NCBI GenBank assembly: GCA_037176845.1 | Contig: JAYKXP010000010.1 | Location: forward strand, 959,218 to 1,023,217 | DNA: 64,000 nucleotides | Origin: Paramarasmius palmivorus | Lineage: Eukaryota > Basidiomycota > Agaricomycetes > Agaricales > Marasmiaceae | Reading direction: 5' to 3' | Shown here: positions 37,211 through 50,000 of the stretch, piece after piece | Numbering within the stretch: the first letter of the stretch is position 1 | How the letters are laid out: each line of letters begins with the position of its first letter | Translations under genes and position numbers: made by a program | The notes under the pieces: generated by a model | What the model was told of the DNA's origin: nothing | The model's input: the letters and a program-made list of their open reading frames with translations, nothing else | Databases searched by the model: none

Positions 37211-38464
37211 ATGTCCTCGTCACGCAAAGATCAGAGTGGAAGACCCACTCTACCACCAATTAGAGATGTATTCCGAGGTATTAACATACACTTTCGCTTT
37301 TTTCAAAGGTTCTGATTCAGTGATAACAGATGAATTCTACACTCCTTCGAGGCCCCATCCCGACTCGCCAGCTCTGACGTTGGCGCGACTTCGAGTCGAC
37401 GATGATGCTCCACCTCGTCCGACAGCGAGACATTCTCCTGCATTGCTGGGTAGAGTTCGTACATCCTGTTTTCATAGCCTTTCTTAGCCGCTGATCCGCC
37501 CGCTAGCAATCGGAACCCCGATATCCGCCCATGTATCCTTCTCACCTGCAACACCCCGCAGTCTCAAGTCATCACGATAGGCAACCACCCTCCCAGTATG
37601 CTAGGGGTGTCCCAGTATACCCCGCAAATATCCCACCTAACCAGGCTAGTTACCCGCCGCGGCCCTCGCCAGCCACTCATAGCCAATATATGGACCCGCA
37701 GGACATGACGCCGGTAGCTCGTTATCCCTCACACTCGTTACCTTATGACCCTCGCTATGCTTCAAGCGATAATCGTCGCTCTTTCCCTTCCCACCATACC
37801 CCCGATTATAGGCGTGATGATGAGCAAAGAACTCCGACTGCTTATCGTCCTCCAGATAGCTCTTACTCTTATTCGGAAGCACAGTACATGAATGCGGAAC
37901 AGACTATCTCCGGCTCCAAATATGAATGCAGTTACTGTGGCAAGGGTTTCAATCGCCCCAGTAGCCTGAAGGTAGTCTATATTCCTGTTATCTTCTTCGG
38001 TCTCGGGTAACCGTTTTGCATCTACTAGATTCATCTGAATAGCCACACGGGTGAAAAGCGTAGGTTCAGTGGCCACGTCTTTGATATCGATGCTTACCCG
38101 ATTCCGGACAGCTTTCCAATGCCCCGTTGAGGGCTGTGGCAGGAGCTTCAGTGTTTTGAGCAACATGCGACGGCATGCGCGTGTCCACAATCCAACACCA
38201 AGCAGGGACTTGTCTGGAGACGAAGGAAGTGACAACCAACGGCCCACCTCACGTTCAGCCTCAACATCATCATACCCGGTATATGAGAGTGCCATCCAAG
38301 CGTCTACATCCGCGGCCAGGTGGAATCAACACCGACGCAATAGCAGTGCATCGACATCCAGTTCAGGCTCACGCCGCAGTCGGAGTGTATCCTCTGACTC
38401 GGAGAATGAGGACTCGTCTCAAGCACAGCGGCCCGAAAAGCGCTCTCGAAAACAGGCCAAATGA
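37211..38464 (+). CDS. Two-finger C2H2 zinc-finger protein, Pro/Tyr/Ser-rich
   Basis: Exon 1 (MSSSRKDQSGRPTLPPIRDV) is joined through a GTATTA donor intron to a Pro/His/Ser-rich exon, then to a long exon starting near MYPSHLQHPAVSSHHD. The fingers are YECSYCGKGFNRPSSLKIHLNSH, the linker TGEKPF, and CPVEGCGRSFSVLSNMRRHARVH; one intron lies inside finger 1 and another in the linker. A Ser/Arg-rich tail with acidic SDSENED and basic RPEKRSRKQAK follows. The junction at about 37460-37505 is the weakest because the phase allows only a weak GTTCGT donor. The layout resembles regulators such as the fungal Msn2/Azf-like group, but no ortholog can be named. Confidence 0.75.
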
Positions 38465-38700
38465 TCTGGTTATTATTATTACCAACAGAACGGATCCTAT
38501 CTTATTCATTAATTTATTGGTCTCTCAACTCACACGCATTTGTACTTAACAACGCATCCCATTGCATTGATCATATTTATTCAACGTATTTATTTAGGAC
38601 GCACGACGCACTCACTTATTTATACTTCAGGCCCATTATCACTCGTGCACAGACTTGTAGCATAGCTGTATTGAGACACTGACGGAGCAATCACAGTACA
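38465..38700. other. Short convergent 3' region
   Basis: It separates the stops of the zinc-finger gene (plus) and GH53 gene (minus). AT-rich words such as tatttattc and attaatttattgg suit polyadenylation. No gene. Confidence 0.5.
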
Positions 38701-40312
38701 TCACATGGCGGACGAAAACATGTTGATAGAATTACGAGTGTTACCATTGCCGTCGACCAAGAGGGCATCCTAAGTATGGGATGAGTGCTCGATCTCGACA
38801 CTAATCTTAGCAATCAAACTTACCGCGCAGCTAGAACCCAGGTCTTGAAAAGAGAGTGAGCACACGAAAAAGAACTCAGACCAACATCGAGTACTCACTT
38901 GCGTTTCCAATCCAAGCCGGCTCCCAATACACAATCCCGATCCCATGCCCCCCGGGTAAACTGGCGAGAACGTCCCTTATTCTTGATACCTGTGCGTGGT
39001 TGTCAGTTTAGTCTAACGCTGTACCTCCTGAGAGAAATTTCGATATACCCAGGTGGTTTGGCCATCAGCAGTAACTGGGATTGAAGGCTCGCTCATTGTA
39101 ACACCAGGGCAAGACACTGCCCAGTCGGTTTCCACCACCATGACGTCCTAGGTAACATTAGATGCGGTACACTAGGTGTAACTAGGACGCTTACTTTCCC
39201 GTATTTGTTGATCACGGTTTGCAAAGAAGACTTGAGAGCCGATAAGGTCGCGCCAGTATTGTAGAAAGGATAATGAGAGAATCCCATAACATCAATATCG
39301 CTAGTGGCGAACTGCCCTGGGATGAAGATTTGATTGTAGAAAGAAGATATAGCCGATCCCTTCCAGCCATCGGCCAGATGGACCATAACTTTCACGGAGG
39401 ATGAAGCAGCTTTGGCCCCTGTTCTCGCTTCAGTACGGGTTCGGTTCGATTGAAAGCAAATATATGCGCACCCGTCGCTGCTGAATGGAGGAGCTGTGAT
39501 AGCGGCGAATATCCATTCACAGAGATTCTTCCAGTGGGCCAAAGCATCCCGTCATTTATCTCATTACCGATCTAGAAATAGTGATGCTAGGTGTAAATTA
39601 AAATTTCGTGTGAATCTAGCGGCAAGAATCACCTGCAAGAATTGAATCGGAGTTCCCTGATTATTGAAGGCGGTGACGAGATCTCTGGTATAGCTGGAAT
39701 ATTGCAATTCGCCTCATCAAGTAGAATCTACAACGAGAAATCCGGCAGTGCTTACGTCCATATCTAGGCAAAAGAGATGTTCGTGAACGAGAAAATAATG
39801 TTGAACGATTTAAGTAACCTTAGTGTTAAGTCCATTCAAATCCTGAGGCCAGCCAGAGGGTATCGATTGATGTCCAGGATCCGCCCCTGCATATATTCAG
39901 AAACATGCTTAGCCAGAACAGGAGACGTCACTTACAGGTATCACTGTAGTGCAAGTCTACAAGGAGTGACATTCCGAGAGCTTTCGCCCGCTTTGCTAGA
40001 TTAAGACCATAGTTCAAACTGTACTGGGAATCGCTGTTGCTGGTCCAAATCCGAATACGCGCGAGATTTGCACCGTGATTCTTGAGAATAGCGTCAAATT
40101 TGGCCGCTGCGAAGAATGTCCAGTCTTAGCTTGAGGCAGTGAACAATATGGTATCGGGACGTACTGTTTCCACCATCTCGGTAAACTCTCCCACTATTCT
40201 CCAAATTGACAAGAGATGAGTAGTCGGCTCCACGGTAGGCTAAACCATTGGCGAATGGTAACAGCAGAGCGAGTGTTATAGACAGCTGGAGGACGCGACT
40301 GAGAATGTTCAT
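38701..40312 (-). CDS. Secreted GH53 arabinogalactan endo-beta-1,4-galactanase
   Basis: The signal peptide is MNILSRVLQLSITLALLLPFANG. The mature part starts LAYRGADYSSLVNLENSGR, then KFDAILKNHGANLARIRIWT and SLLVDLHYSDTWADPGHQSI. The acid/base Glu lies in QIGNEINDGMLWP and the nucleophile Glu in VMVVETDWAVSCPG, both standard for family 53. HYPFYNTGATLSALKSSL and the C-terminal DALLVDGNGNTRNSINMF complete the barrel. It hydrolyses beta-1,4-galactan side chains of pectin outside the cell, a plant-polymer-degrading role. At least nine introns are present; the final exon begins after acceptor atacttag and ends at 38701. Confidence 0.88.
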
Positions 40313-41634
40313 ACTTTCTTCTTCTGTATTTGCGCGTTCAGAAAGAGGTGGTATTGGACGTCATGTTGGCCTGTTTCTATACATATACAACGTCGGGATA
40401 ATCTTGGAAACTGGGGACCACTGAGAGAGCTTGGAAGAAATTTTGAGAGCACATGGTCGCGTGAAAACGAGGTCCAGAATTGGGCTGATTTCCTTTTCTG
40501 GGAAGCAGATGCTTTCACACTTGACCAGAAAACCGGCTTCAGCACGGTACGGGGTCGCCTGGAATGACGGTTTTACTGTTCTGCTGACCCTCAAAATCCT
40601 TTGCAGAACCATTTTCCATATACAAAGCACGGACACTGCCAAGCATGCTTCACCCGCAGGACGCAACCGTTTCACCGAGGTTACACGGACCATGTGGATC
40701 TTCGATTGGGCACTGCAAGCATGGCAAATTTGGGGGACCAACGGAAGAATGTGACTTGGAAACTCTTTCTAGCTTCATCAACGGTATGTATAATCGCATC
40801 ATAATTCTACGGTATAAGCTGAAAGCTCGATAGAACTCCGGATCCTCTGTGCCATCCATACAAAAGAGATTCACCCGAAACATCCCCTCTTAAAGCGAAT
40901 CGGTACACAGTTCCAACAGTTCCATTGCTCCTGCACGTCCTCGAATGCCCCGCGAATAATGTGCTTTCTTCTTCGACCGATACAAGTGGGTATGTTTCCG
41001 GAATACTCACGATCTCATCGGTGTACATGGCCTCTTCGTCGTTAACATCGGGTGATATCATTTCCAGTTTTGCCCTGGTAATATGAGAGGACGACGAACA
41101 CGGGTGGTTCGGCAGTGTTCTTGCCCACACAGAATCGCCTCCTCCATCCAAACACAAGGCTGTTATTGCTGTTAGCAGATCACTCGTATACTGTTCACCA
41201 TCCTTACTGGCCTCGTCCTTCGAAATCTGGACCACTGCCCCAACTTATGGATTGGAGGCAAAAGAGTTGGGATACACATTGGTCTATGCAGATTGCCCAG
41301 GCATTTCCAATCACGGTTGGGCGGTTGTGCCTCGAGGGTATCCTTCTCGTCCGGGGAATGGTGACGATCCGTGTATCAGTGAAGGACGATACCTCTACTG
41401 CTGCCTGAATCTCCTCGCGGTGTTTCCTGAGGACGCGGAGATGTGGATACGTGGAGAGAAGGAAGGAATGCATGGTACTAGCCGTCGTATCGCTGTAGAA
41501 AGCACTGGGTTGCGGAATTTGGCAGTTTCCTTCCGGATTCCAGCACAGTACGCGCCGTTTGGGGACCGAAATGAAATGATGTGGCTATACTCTCCGACCA
41601 TTCGCTGATCGATGGGTACAGTTGCAATTGACAC
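40313..41634. other. Unresolved locus with long open frames on both strands
   Basis: Minus-strand frames chain with plausible introns: a piece ending AWAICIDQ joins through a 44-base intron to LVQISKDEASKDGEQYTSDL, then to LYRRIMMRLYIPLMKLERV, PCLQCPIEDPHGPC, and a last block ending before 40360. On the plus strand another set also chains: RENEVQNWADFLFWEADAF, intron 40543-40605 (GTACGG, CTGAC branch, TTTGCAG), HCQACFTRR, DLRLGTASMANLGDQRKNV, then after GTATGT…GATAG a stop; and a separate block up to 41608 (DRNEMMWLYSP). Neither set matches a family I know. One is presumably a shadow of the other, or the locus is decayed. Confidence 0.3.
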
Positions 41635-42109
41635 CTTTGGGTATGTCCTCTTGTGTCCTCTATATGTGGTGAACTAAGACCATTGTGAACAGGGCTACAC
41701 CCCCATGACGAGTCTTAGCTCGGAAGCCATTACTGAAGAAAGGACAAACTGGTTGACCTAAATGAATGATTTGGTATTACAAGCGCGTTTGGAGGAGAAA
41801 AGTGGGGCTGCTCTCCCGACAGGTTGAACAGTGAACACCAACATAAACGCGAGTTTATATCGGATCATGTGACTTACCGAATCCGTTGCCACGGGGCGAA
41901 GTGGGTCAGAGCTTAATAGGCTCAAGCGAACAACGCGAGTCCGGCGTCTTATTTTGGGCTACTTACTCGACATCAGTGGGTCTTCGAACAATAGGTGGCC
42001 GACCGGAAATCGGAGGGGTACGGTGCCGCAACACGCGTCAACACGCGAATCATACACCTTTAAGCTGCCCTCAGCGTCATTCTCATCCCCATCTTTTCCT
42101 CCTACCACT
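41635..42109. other. Promoter region of the MCT-type transporter
   Basis: No coding signal. It ends in a CT-rich tract (ctcatccccatcttttcctcctacc) immediately before the ATG at 42110, a common fungal transcription-start signature. Confidence 0.4.
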
Positions 42110-44099
42110 ATGTCTTCTCACCCTGTAGGGTCTCGACCTAATAGCCTCGCCGTTCTTGAAGAATCTCAGGATATTGGCACCTCTAGCCTAGATCATTCAC
42201 CTTCGGACGCGCCAACAAGTACTACTATCTCGCTGGCAGAGACCTCGAAAAGCAAGGAGAAGAAGTCAGGAGATGCGCGAGCGGTACAGGTAGAGGCGGT
42301 TGAAGTTGACTCGGAGAAGGACCAAAGAGCAGTCGATGCTCCTTCACCCCCACCGGATGGTGGTCTTCGAGCGTGGCTAGTGGTGCTCGGATCTTCCTTG
42401 GTTTCTTTAGCAACATTTGGGTATGTGTCAGGTTTAGCTGTATCCATATGTCTACTGATTGTGAGATATAGCATTGTGAATGCATACGGCGCATTTAGGT
42501 GTGTCTAGGCGTACTAAAAGTCTTCAGGATATTCATTTCTGTGCAGCGACTATTACCTCAAAAACTCGCTTTCGGACTATTCGCCGACCCTTATATCTAT
42601 GATTGGGTCAATACAAGTCTTTCTACTGTACTTTTGTGAGTACCATCGGGTTACCTGCGCTCTTTCGGACTCTAACCACACAATGAGTATAGTGGGTGCC
42701 TTTTCTGGTTCCGTTTTCGATGCTATAGGCCCTCGGTACATGATTCCAGCCAGCGGGTTGGTCTGTAGCTTCGCTCTCTTCATGCTCTCTATTACACAAC
42801 CCCAGGTAATAAGACGGCCACTCCAATGTCGCTTTTCACTAACAAAGACGAGCAGAAAATATATCAAGTCTACCTGACCCAGAGCATCCTATTTAACATT
42901 GGTGGTGCATTCGGGTAAGTTCGAGATCACCATCATCCATTTCAGTGAGCTCAAGTCTTTCTCAGGTTCTTCCCGTCAGTTAGCGTCGTTGCGCATTGGT
43001 TCAAGTTCAAGCTTGCATATGCAGTAAGTCTATTATCATCTTCATCTATAGCTATCACTTTTACTAACCTTCATTGTCTCAAAAAAGATGGGCTTCGTCA
43101 TTGCCTCTGCGGGTCTGGGTTGGTAACATTCCTCTTTATGCAAGGTGAACGGCTGCTCATCTGTTTGTTTCGCAAGGCGGTATCATCTTCCCGAGCATGA
43201 TAAGAGAATTAATACCCAAGGTTGGCTTCGGGTGGACAGTACGTATAATCGCCTTTATCGTACTCTTCTGCTTTAGTGTCGCGTCCATCACCATCCGGTC
43301 ACGGCGTCCCGCCAAACCTCTTCCTCCTCTCAAGTCTATTGTGGCCTTCTCAGCGTGGCGCGATCGTCGTTTTGTGGTCTTCGCTCTCGGGGCATTCTTC
43401 AACGTCTTCAGCATGTTCCCCGTCTTCTTCCAAATTGGCGCGTATGGAATTGCAACGAACAATTCTGAGAAGGCGTACCTATTGATCATCCTTTCTGCTA
43501 CCACAATCGTCGGCCGAGTACTGCCAAACTTCTTGGCAGATAAGATTGGAAGGTTAGCAGGCGTTCCCTTTTGCTACGTTCCTTCGCTAAAAATTCCTAC
43601 AGATTCAATACGATCTCCTTCTCGACTACTGTTGCCGCCATACTCTCCCTCTCCCTCTGGTTCACAGCCGACGGCAAAGAGAGCAACACAATAGCTTTCG
43701 CTGCTTTGTTCGGATTCTTCTCCGGTCCTCTCTTCTCGTTGATGCCGGTAAGTTCTACTGGACTCCTTGGATTCAACAGTCATTCATATTTTGCCAGCCA
43801 TGTATTGCATATATTACTCCCTTGGATCGCGTGGGTGGCCGTATCGGAATGCTCTTTGCCTTCCTTTCTTTCGCTGGACTTGCCGGCTCTCCCCTCGGAG
43901 GCTTGTTCTTGAACGGAGGCGAGACTATTCCTCACTTCAAAAACCTCATTCTTTATACGGTAAGCCTAGACTTGGCATCAATACAAAAGAAAGTTTCTTA
44001 ACTGTCTTTTGAACGCAGGGATGCCTCGGCCTATTTGGCTCGGCCCTTCTTATCGCGGCGAGATTTACTGTCAATCCCAAGTTGTGGGCTGCTGTCTAG
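42110..44099 (+). CDS. MFS transporter of the monocarboxylate permease (MCT/MCH) family
   Basis: About 80 hydrophilic, Ser/Asp-rich residues precede the family signature PPPDGGLRAWLVVLGSSLV at the first membrane helix. Twelve hydrophobic helices can be traced over the following exons, with a central loop (SRRPAKPLPPLK) and an ADKIGR loop of MFS type between helices 8 and 9. It ends ARFTVNPKLWAAV. At least eight introns are present; some junctions in helix 4-5 (about 42800-43160) are approximate. Fungal members of this group carry monocarboxylates, riboflavin or other organic anions, and many sit in metabolite clusters. Its position beside reductase and oxygenase genes suggests uptake or export of the cluster's compound, which is inference. 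Confidence 0.82.
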
Positions 44100-45280
44100 T
44101 CCCATATCATTGAGTTTATCGGACACCTTTATCCCTACATTACTGCTCGTTTCTTCTAGACTTATCGATGCTAGTCACCGCTGTTTCTTAACTGCCACAT
44201 ACCATCTGTATTTGTAACCAGTGACTTGTCTTGCGATTTCTGTAACTTAGCATTATACAATAGTACTGTTGAACTAGACGTGTTGTACATTCTGACGGCT
44301 ACTCACATACGCCAGCAACAAGAATCGCTCCACCTGACGGCATACTTATCGAATCGAGTTGACATGTTCAATGGTTTTTCACCGCAGCCGCCTTCCTCCT
44401 CAGAGTGATATTGGAGTGGTAAATGGGAAAGACGTCGCTGTGGTACGATATTCCATATTAGGACTTACAAACCCTCTATGGACCGACACGATCAGCGCAG
44501 GAATACGAGGATGCGATCTAGAACGCTAAGTGTGTAGCGAAGTAGGCCTCCCGGCCGAGGGTTGTTCGCGAGATGGCGGCGGGAACATTGTATGTCAAGG
44601 TCTCGGAGTTACCTGATCACCCAGGTCGGACTCGGACAAAATGTTCGCAGACAGCCGTTCGAAATATTGTTCGAATGTCGTGGATTTGATACTAATCTAT
44701 TATTTTTGTTGCCTATGAAGTACTGTCTTTCTAAGTAGTAAGAAGTGGAGGCTGGATGACGAGAAGTACCAGTGAAAAGGCACTAGTCCGCGGCTTTCAC
44801 TGCCGTTTGATGGCCGAGTGGCAGTTCCGAGTGATGGCACAGGGAAGTTTGCAAGGCGCTGATAAGCCGAGGCGCCGGGCCACTACATGCTCGGCAGTTT
44901 CTTCCAAGTTTTTCAAGTTCAATCTAGAGGAATCCATGTAGCTTCAAGTTAACGACAATTTAGACAGCCCATGGAGACCGAAACGTTGGAGCTACATCTA
45001 TTGTTGTACCCTACTTCGTGGAACTGATGACAGCCAAAACACGTATTGCTCTCCTTGAACGCGACCAGAAATGATCTGCTATACACCATATTCCTCACGG
45101 TCATTCTTATAAGTGTCCGAGAACAACACCACAAATGTCTAGTGAGGAAAGATGCATTGAATATGTGTATATTTGATACAATGGCTGCTGTACACTAGGG
45201 ACGAAACTTGAGAAAAACAATGGACACAGGTAAATGGGTAGTCTAAGCCTGTATGATATGAATGTAAGAAAGAGATAGAT
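44100..45280. other. 1.2-kb intergenic region without a gene
   Basis: It lies between the stops of the MFS gene (plus) and the NmrA/SDR gene (minus). Frames are 60 codons or less. A tRNA-like box A word at 44811-44821 has no partner and is listed among rejected items. Nothing else seen. Confidence 0.45.
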
Positions 45281-46374
45281 TTAGTGTGGGCGTTCAAGAC
45301 CAACCGTGCTAGCCTTCCAGGCCGCATAGTAAATCGGAAGATGGTCTACGAGACCAGCCTTTCGCGGTTGCCAGCCGAGGAGACTGCGAGCGAGGTATGG
45401 TCGGAGGTTGGTGGTCTGGGAGAGGGCAAGTTCCCAGTCTGCAAAAGAAGGGAACGTCAGGGCTCAAATGATTTAGCAGAAATAGGTAAGAATAACGTAC
45501 TGCCAGAAGGTGGCGAGAACTCGTGGCTCGTGGCACCAGAAACTTTGGCGAGAGCGAACAAGATGTCGGCTTGCGACTCAGTGAAATCGTTGGCAGCATC
45601 GAAAATATGTCCGCCGACGAGAGGCGCCTTCTCAGCTGCCTTGAGGTAGAGGTCAGCGAGATCGTCCATGTGAATGAGGGCGTAACGGCCTCCTGGAGTT
45701 CCAGGCCAGACGATCTTGCCCTTGGCGGCTGATTCGAAAAGAGGTGCAAGGAGAGAACCTGATCTTCCGTAGAGAAGAGCAGGACGAATGACAATGCCGT
45801 TTACGCCAGTGTCCTTGACGACGAGTTGCTCGACGGCTGGACGCCAGGAAACGAGCTCAGCGGATTTGAAAAGAGGTGTTGTATCGGAGACGGAGAGTGT
45901 TTCACGATCTTCACCGTGGACCCAGGTGCCGGATGTGTAGATGTAGGTCAATTTGGGAGCATTGGGTGGGCGAAGTTCGGTGGAGGCTTTGGAGATGGCT
46001 TCGAGGAGCCTCTTGGCAAGAGTCCAGATTTCAGCGGTACCACCAACGGCCTCGATGACAACGTCGAGATCGCGAACAACGTTGATCCACTTCTCTGGCT
46101 CAGTGGGCTCACCAATGAGAGGGACAACTATATACGGCAAGGGATCAGACACGAAGTGAAAAGACGCGTTAAGGATAAGACTGACTTTCTTCAGCAGCCA
46201 ACTGTTTGGCCTTGGCTTCGGAACGCGTCAAACCGACGACGTAGTGACCTGCACGAACAAGTGCTTGTGCGATAGGTCCACCAACAACACCAGTAGCACT
46301 ATTGATTATGAGATTAGTAATGAACAGGAAGATTGAGTACAGAACGCGACGAACCCGAGAACGAGAACACGCAT
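45281..46374 (-). CDS. NAD(P)-binding NmrA/extended-SDR protein (epimerase-like)
   Basis: The start is MRVLVLG followed by an intron, then ATGVVGGPIAQALVRAGH: the Rossmann GxxGxxG motif (G-ATGVVG) is split by the intron. Next come VVGLTRSEAKAKQLA and a cofactor-side segment VVIEAVGGT, then TYIYTSGTWVHGED and VIRPALLYGRSG, where the proline-rich strand of extended SDRs lies. ALIHMDDLADLYLKAAE is the usual substrate-side motif. The classic YxxxK is not obvious; YIYTSG takes its place, as in NmrA-like and atypical SDRs. The last exon reads DWELALSQTTNLRPYLARSL and stops at 45281. A reductase or dehydrogenase role is likely; the substrate is unknown. Confidence 0.78.
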
Positions 46375-47007
46375 GTTGAGTTGAGTTTGAAGATTGGAGA
46401 TCTAAGTTGTGGTTGTAGAAAAAGGTTGAGGAGAAAGCTGAGGAAGCATTTGGCTGGAATCGCAAGGGCTTTTAAGGAGTCCAGAAGGTGAGCGAGAAGC
46501 AGTGACTGTCATATGAGCCCACTTTGGTCGAACAAAGGCAAAAGCCCACATAGCTCCCGATCAGCCCCGCTTCAATGCCGCCTCGACGACCCCTCCTTCT
46601 CCTTCTCGGTGTTCTATTTTTACAACACTTCCCTTCAATCTTCCATCATGCTGTATACAATTTTTCGGTTTCCTTCCGGTTGCAACGTGCAGAACGGCGG
46701 GATATGAGGATATGAGGTGGTGCGTTGCGACAAGCACGATTATGAGAGACAAGCGGCACCAGCGGTCCTCGGATCGATGCCATTGGCTGAGCATTGTTTC
46801 TTGCCAAACTCACATCCGGACGCCTCGGATTTTGAACTTCAAGTCAGCGATGGTCCTAGTCATTCTCATTTGACGTGTATCGATATCGATTCAAGTGCAT
46901 TCAATCAATTTCTATTGCATTTCACAATTAAGAGTACAGCCAAAGCGAATAACTTATCAGTACACGGTCTAGTACATATAAGATAACCAAGAAACCCAGA
47001 AATTAAA
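46375..47007. other. Intergenic region in the candidate cluster
   Basis: It holds the upstream region of the NmrA/SDR gene and the 3' region of the adenylate-forming reductase. No coding frame is supported. Confidence 0.45.
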
Positions 47008-50000
47008 CTAAATCAACGAATTGACACTTCTCCAATACGTGCAATACTCTTCAAGATGCTTCTTATCAACAGCAGTACTCCTCACCATCGTCGGCGAGTC
47101 TTCTTTGGCGTATTTGGTACTCAAAATAACTGTCCCGGCAGCCATGCGGATGAAGTCATGCTGAAGGAACTGCATGATCTTCAACGCAGTGTTGACCGAA
47201 GGATCACTGCCGAGAGCCTTTACCCGCTCAACCCATTCTGTGAAGGGAATGAGCGGCAGTGGCTCTTGACGGGAGCCAGCGAGTATAGTGGATAAATTGC
47301 CCAGGATACCTGACCAGGACTGCCTCGCCGGGTTCTCCATATGATAGAAAGGCCGGAAATTTCGGGAGAATAGGAGCTCGACGATGACGTTTGCCGCTCT
47401 ATTCACTGGCATCCACGATAGTGACTGATGGAAATTATCAAAGTCAGCGAACTCAGGTCTCTGGTAGATAAACAGATATCGTCACTTACTCCACTAAGAG
47501 CAGGCAATGCTTTGACAAGCTGGGAAGTCTTGCAAATGATCGGGAAATGTTCACTTTCGTTCCATGCACCAATGCCTTCTGGGCCAGTCATTTGACCAAT
47601 CCTCACAGAGGAACCACGAAGGAGGGGCTTGTCACCGGCCCCATACAGTGTGTTGGCAGCCTCCAGTACCATTTCACAAACCCATTTCGCTTCAGGGTAT
47701 CCAAAGTCGTCAGTGGCGCGAGCATCGATGACTGTTTCAGGAATGTCCCAGCAATAGTCATCGTCGGCGTTCAAAGTGGGGTAGTTGCCCACGACAGCGA
47801 TGGATGACGCAAAGAGTATCCGCTTGGGTCGTCCTACAGAGGTTTGAAGGCAAAGCTTCGCCAAATTGGACACTGCTTTGACGTGCGGCTCGAACGAGGA
47901 AAGGTTACGGTTGAAGTCAACGGGCCAAGCGTTGTGAATGATATGGGTGACTTCCAGGAGCTATTTGGACAGTATGTCAGATAATGTCTACAGTCAAGGA
48001 ACAATCGACGCACCTGTTGGTATTGAGAATCATCCAGACCCAAGTTGTCGGCTCCAGTCGTGGCCTCGAGGAATACGACCTTGGACCAGTTCTCATCCTT
48101 CACAACAGCACCTCGTTTCTTGATTGCACTCATTTGATAGGCTTTAGCCGCAGCAGCTCCACCAGCGCGGGGTCGATTCAAGCAGAACAGCTTCTGCACA
48201 CTCGGGTCTCCAGACAGCTTCTCCAGCAACATACAACCCAAGCTACCGGTAGAACCAGTGAGCAATACAACCTTCCCTTCGACTTCCCTTGGTTGAGCGT
48301 TCCTGGTACTCTGAGCAAGTGCTGCGTAACTCTTGAGCTCTTCAGTGTACTTGGCCACCATGTCGTGCATCGCCTGTACTCGTTTCGTATCTCTGTCAGC
48401 GGCGGCATCTTCGAGACTGATGCCAGACAAGATGCCCGAGACCGCAGCGGTCAACTTGGTGATGGACGAATTCTGGAAGCAGAAGTCGGAAGGAAGAACT
48501 GGTTTTGTGGCGAGTTGGGTGGCAATAAGTGCACTTTGAATCATCCTCCTGAGGCGAGTGGCCTGTAAACTGTCCATTCCGACTTCAAAGAAGTCGAGAG
48601 AATCATTCTTTGATCCATCGGAAAAGTCGACGGCAGCAGTGGTGGCGCAGTTTACGACAAGATTTCTGACCGCACTGCGCAAAGCAGTTTCGTCATTTGT
48701 TGGGAATGGCTCAGCGTCCGCTAGCTCCGCTCTTTCGTAACACGCCTTGATCTCTTCATCAAATGCTGCGTAAGACTCCTTTCGCGCCAGACTTCCCTTG
48801 TCGGTACGTTTCAGAGGCTTGTCGGAACCCTTGGTGAATATGATCATGTTTGGAGTGACTTTGCCGTGAGCATCTGTCAGAGCGTTTCCACGTTCCAGAT
48901 AAGGTGTCAGGCTCTCCATCACCTCCTCGACACTTTCTTTCGTGGTGTCATGCAATTCAATGAGTAAACCGAGGGCAGGTTGTCCGACACCGAATACCAA
49001 GGCATCTTTCACGGAAGGGTGCTCGGAAACAGCTCGTTCAAGCCCTGTGGGTCGAACCTTCTCGCCAGTAGCGAGAACGATGAGATCATCTGCACGACCC
49101 ATGATACGAAGCTGCGAAGGTGCATCGGGGTTACGCACGAGGAGATCTTGGACGTGGAATGCTCCAGACCAGCCCTGTGGGTGTCCAATGAGGCGATAAG
49201 ATGTGTTCGGATCGGATGGATCAACAGGGACGACTTCAAGTCCGAGATCTCGACGGGGAATGAGATAATGCCAATCGTAGTCAGCGGGTGGACGTTGGAC
49301 AACTGCAATAGCACCAATCTCCGTAGCACCCCAATGGTTCAAGAGCTTGACTCCCTGTGCAACCAATTGCTCAGCAACGGATTCCTTCATGGGGGCCCCG
49401 CCGATGGCAATGAAGTCCAAGGACTTGAGCACTGTCATTGCGTCGGGATCCGAACTGTTCAGAATGTCTTCGAGGATGGAAGGCACCGAAAGCATTGATT
49501 GAGCTTTGGCAGCCTTGAGAGTGGCTAGGGTGGTTCGTGCAGTAGGGATCATAGTTGCAGGTGGCAATACAAAAGGTAGTCCAATAGAAAGGGCAAGTGT
49601 TGGTGCAAGGAGGCCGAATCCCTAGAAATCAATGAGGACGAAGTATTCAAGCTTAAGTGTGATGTTTACTCACATGGTATAGTGGAAGCGTTGAGACATT
49701 ATAACCGAATCGCTCAGATGGCTCAGCGAGCTCGTGGCAAGCAGCGTAGCCCAGAATATAAGCGGGAGCATGATATATAGGTTTGGGAAGGCCAGTAGTC
49801 CCTATAAAGGAATCAGATACGAGTAACAACTAAAGGACACAAGATGAACTGACCGGAGCTGTGCATAACAACCGCACCGAGTTCATGACGTACGGTATAG
49901 ACGTATGGCTCGGGGATAGTAAGTTCGGAAAGCTCGGGGTGCTGAGCATCCATGAACGCGTCATATCCAAGTGCGAGCTGGAAGTTGACTTTCAGCTCGC

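Noticed and set aside
44811..44821. TGGCCGAGTGG, a perfect tRNA-Ser/Leu-type box A
   Set aside because: No box B (GGTTCGANTCC) or acceptor-stem pairing follows within 150 bases, so it is not a tRNA gene.
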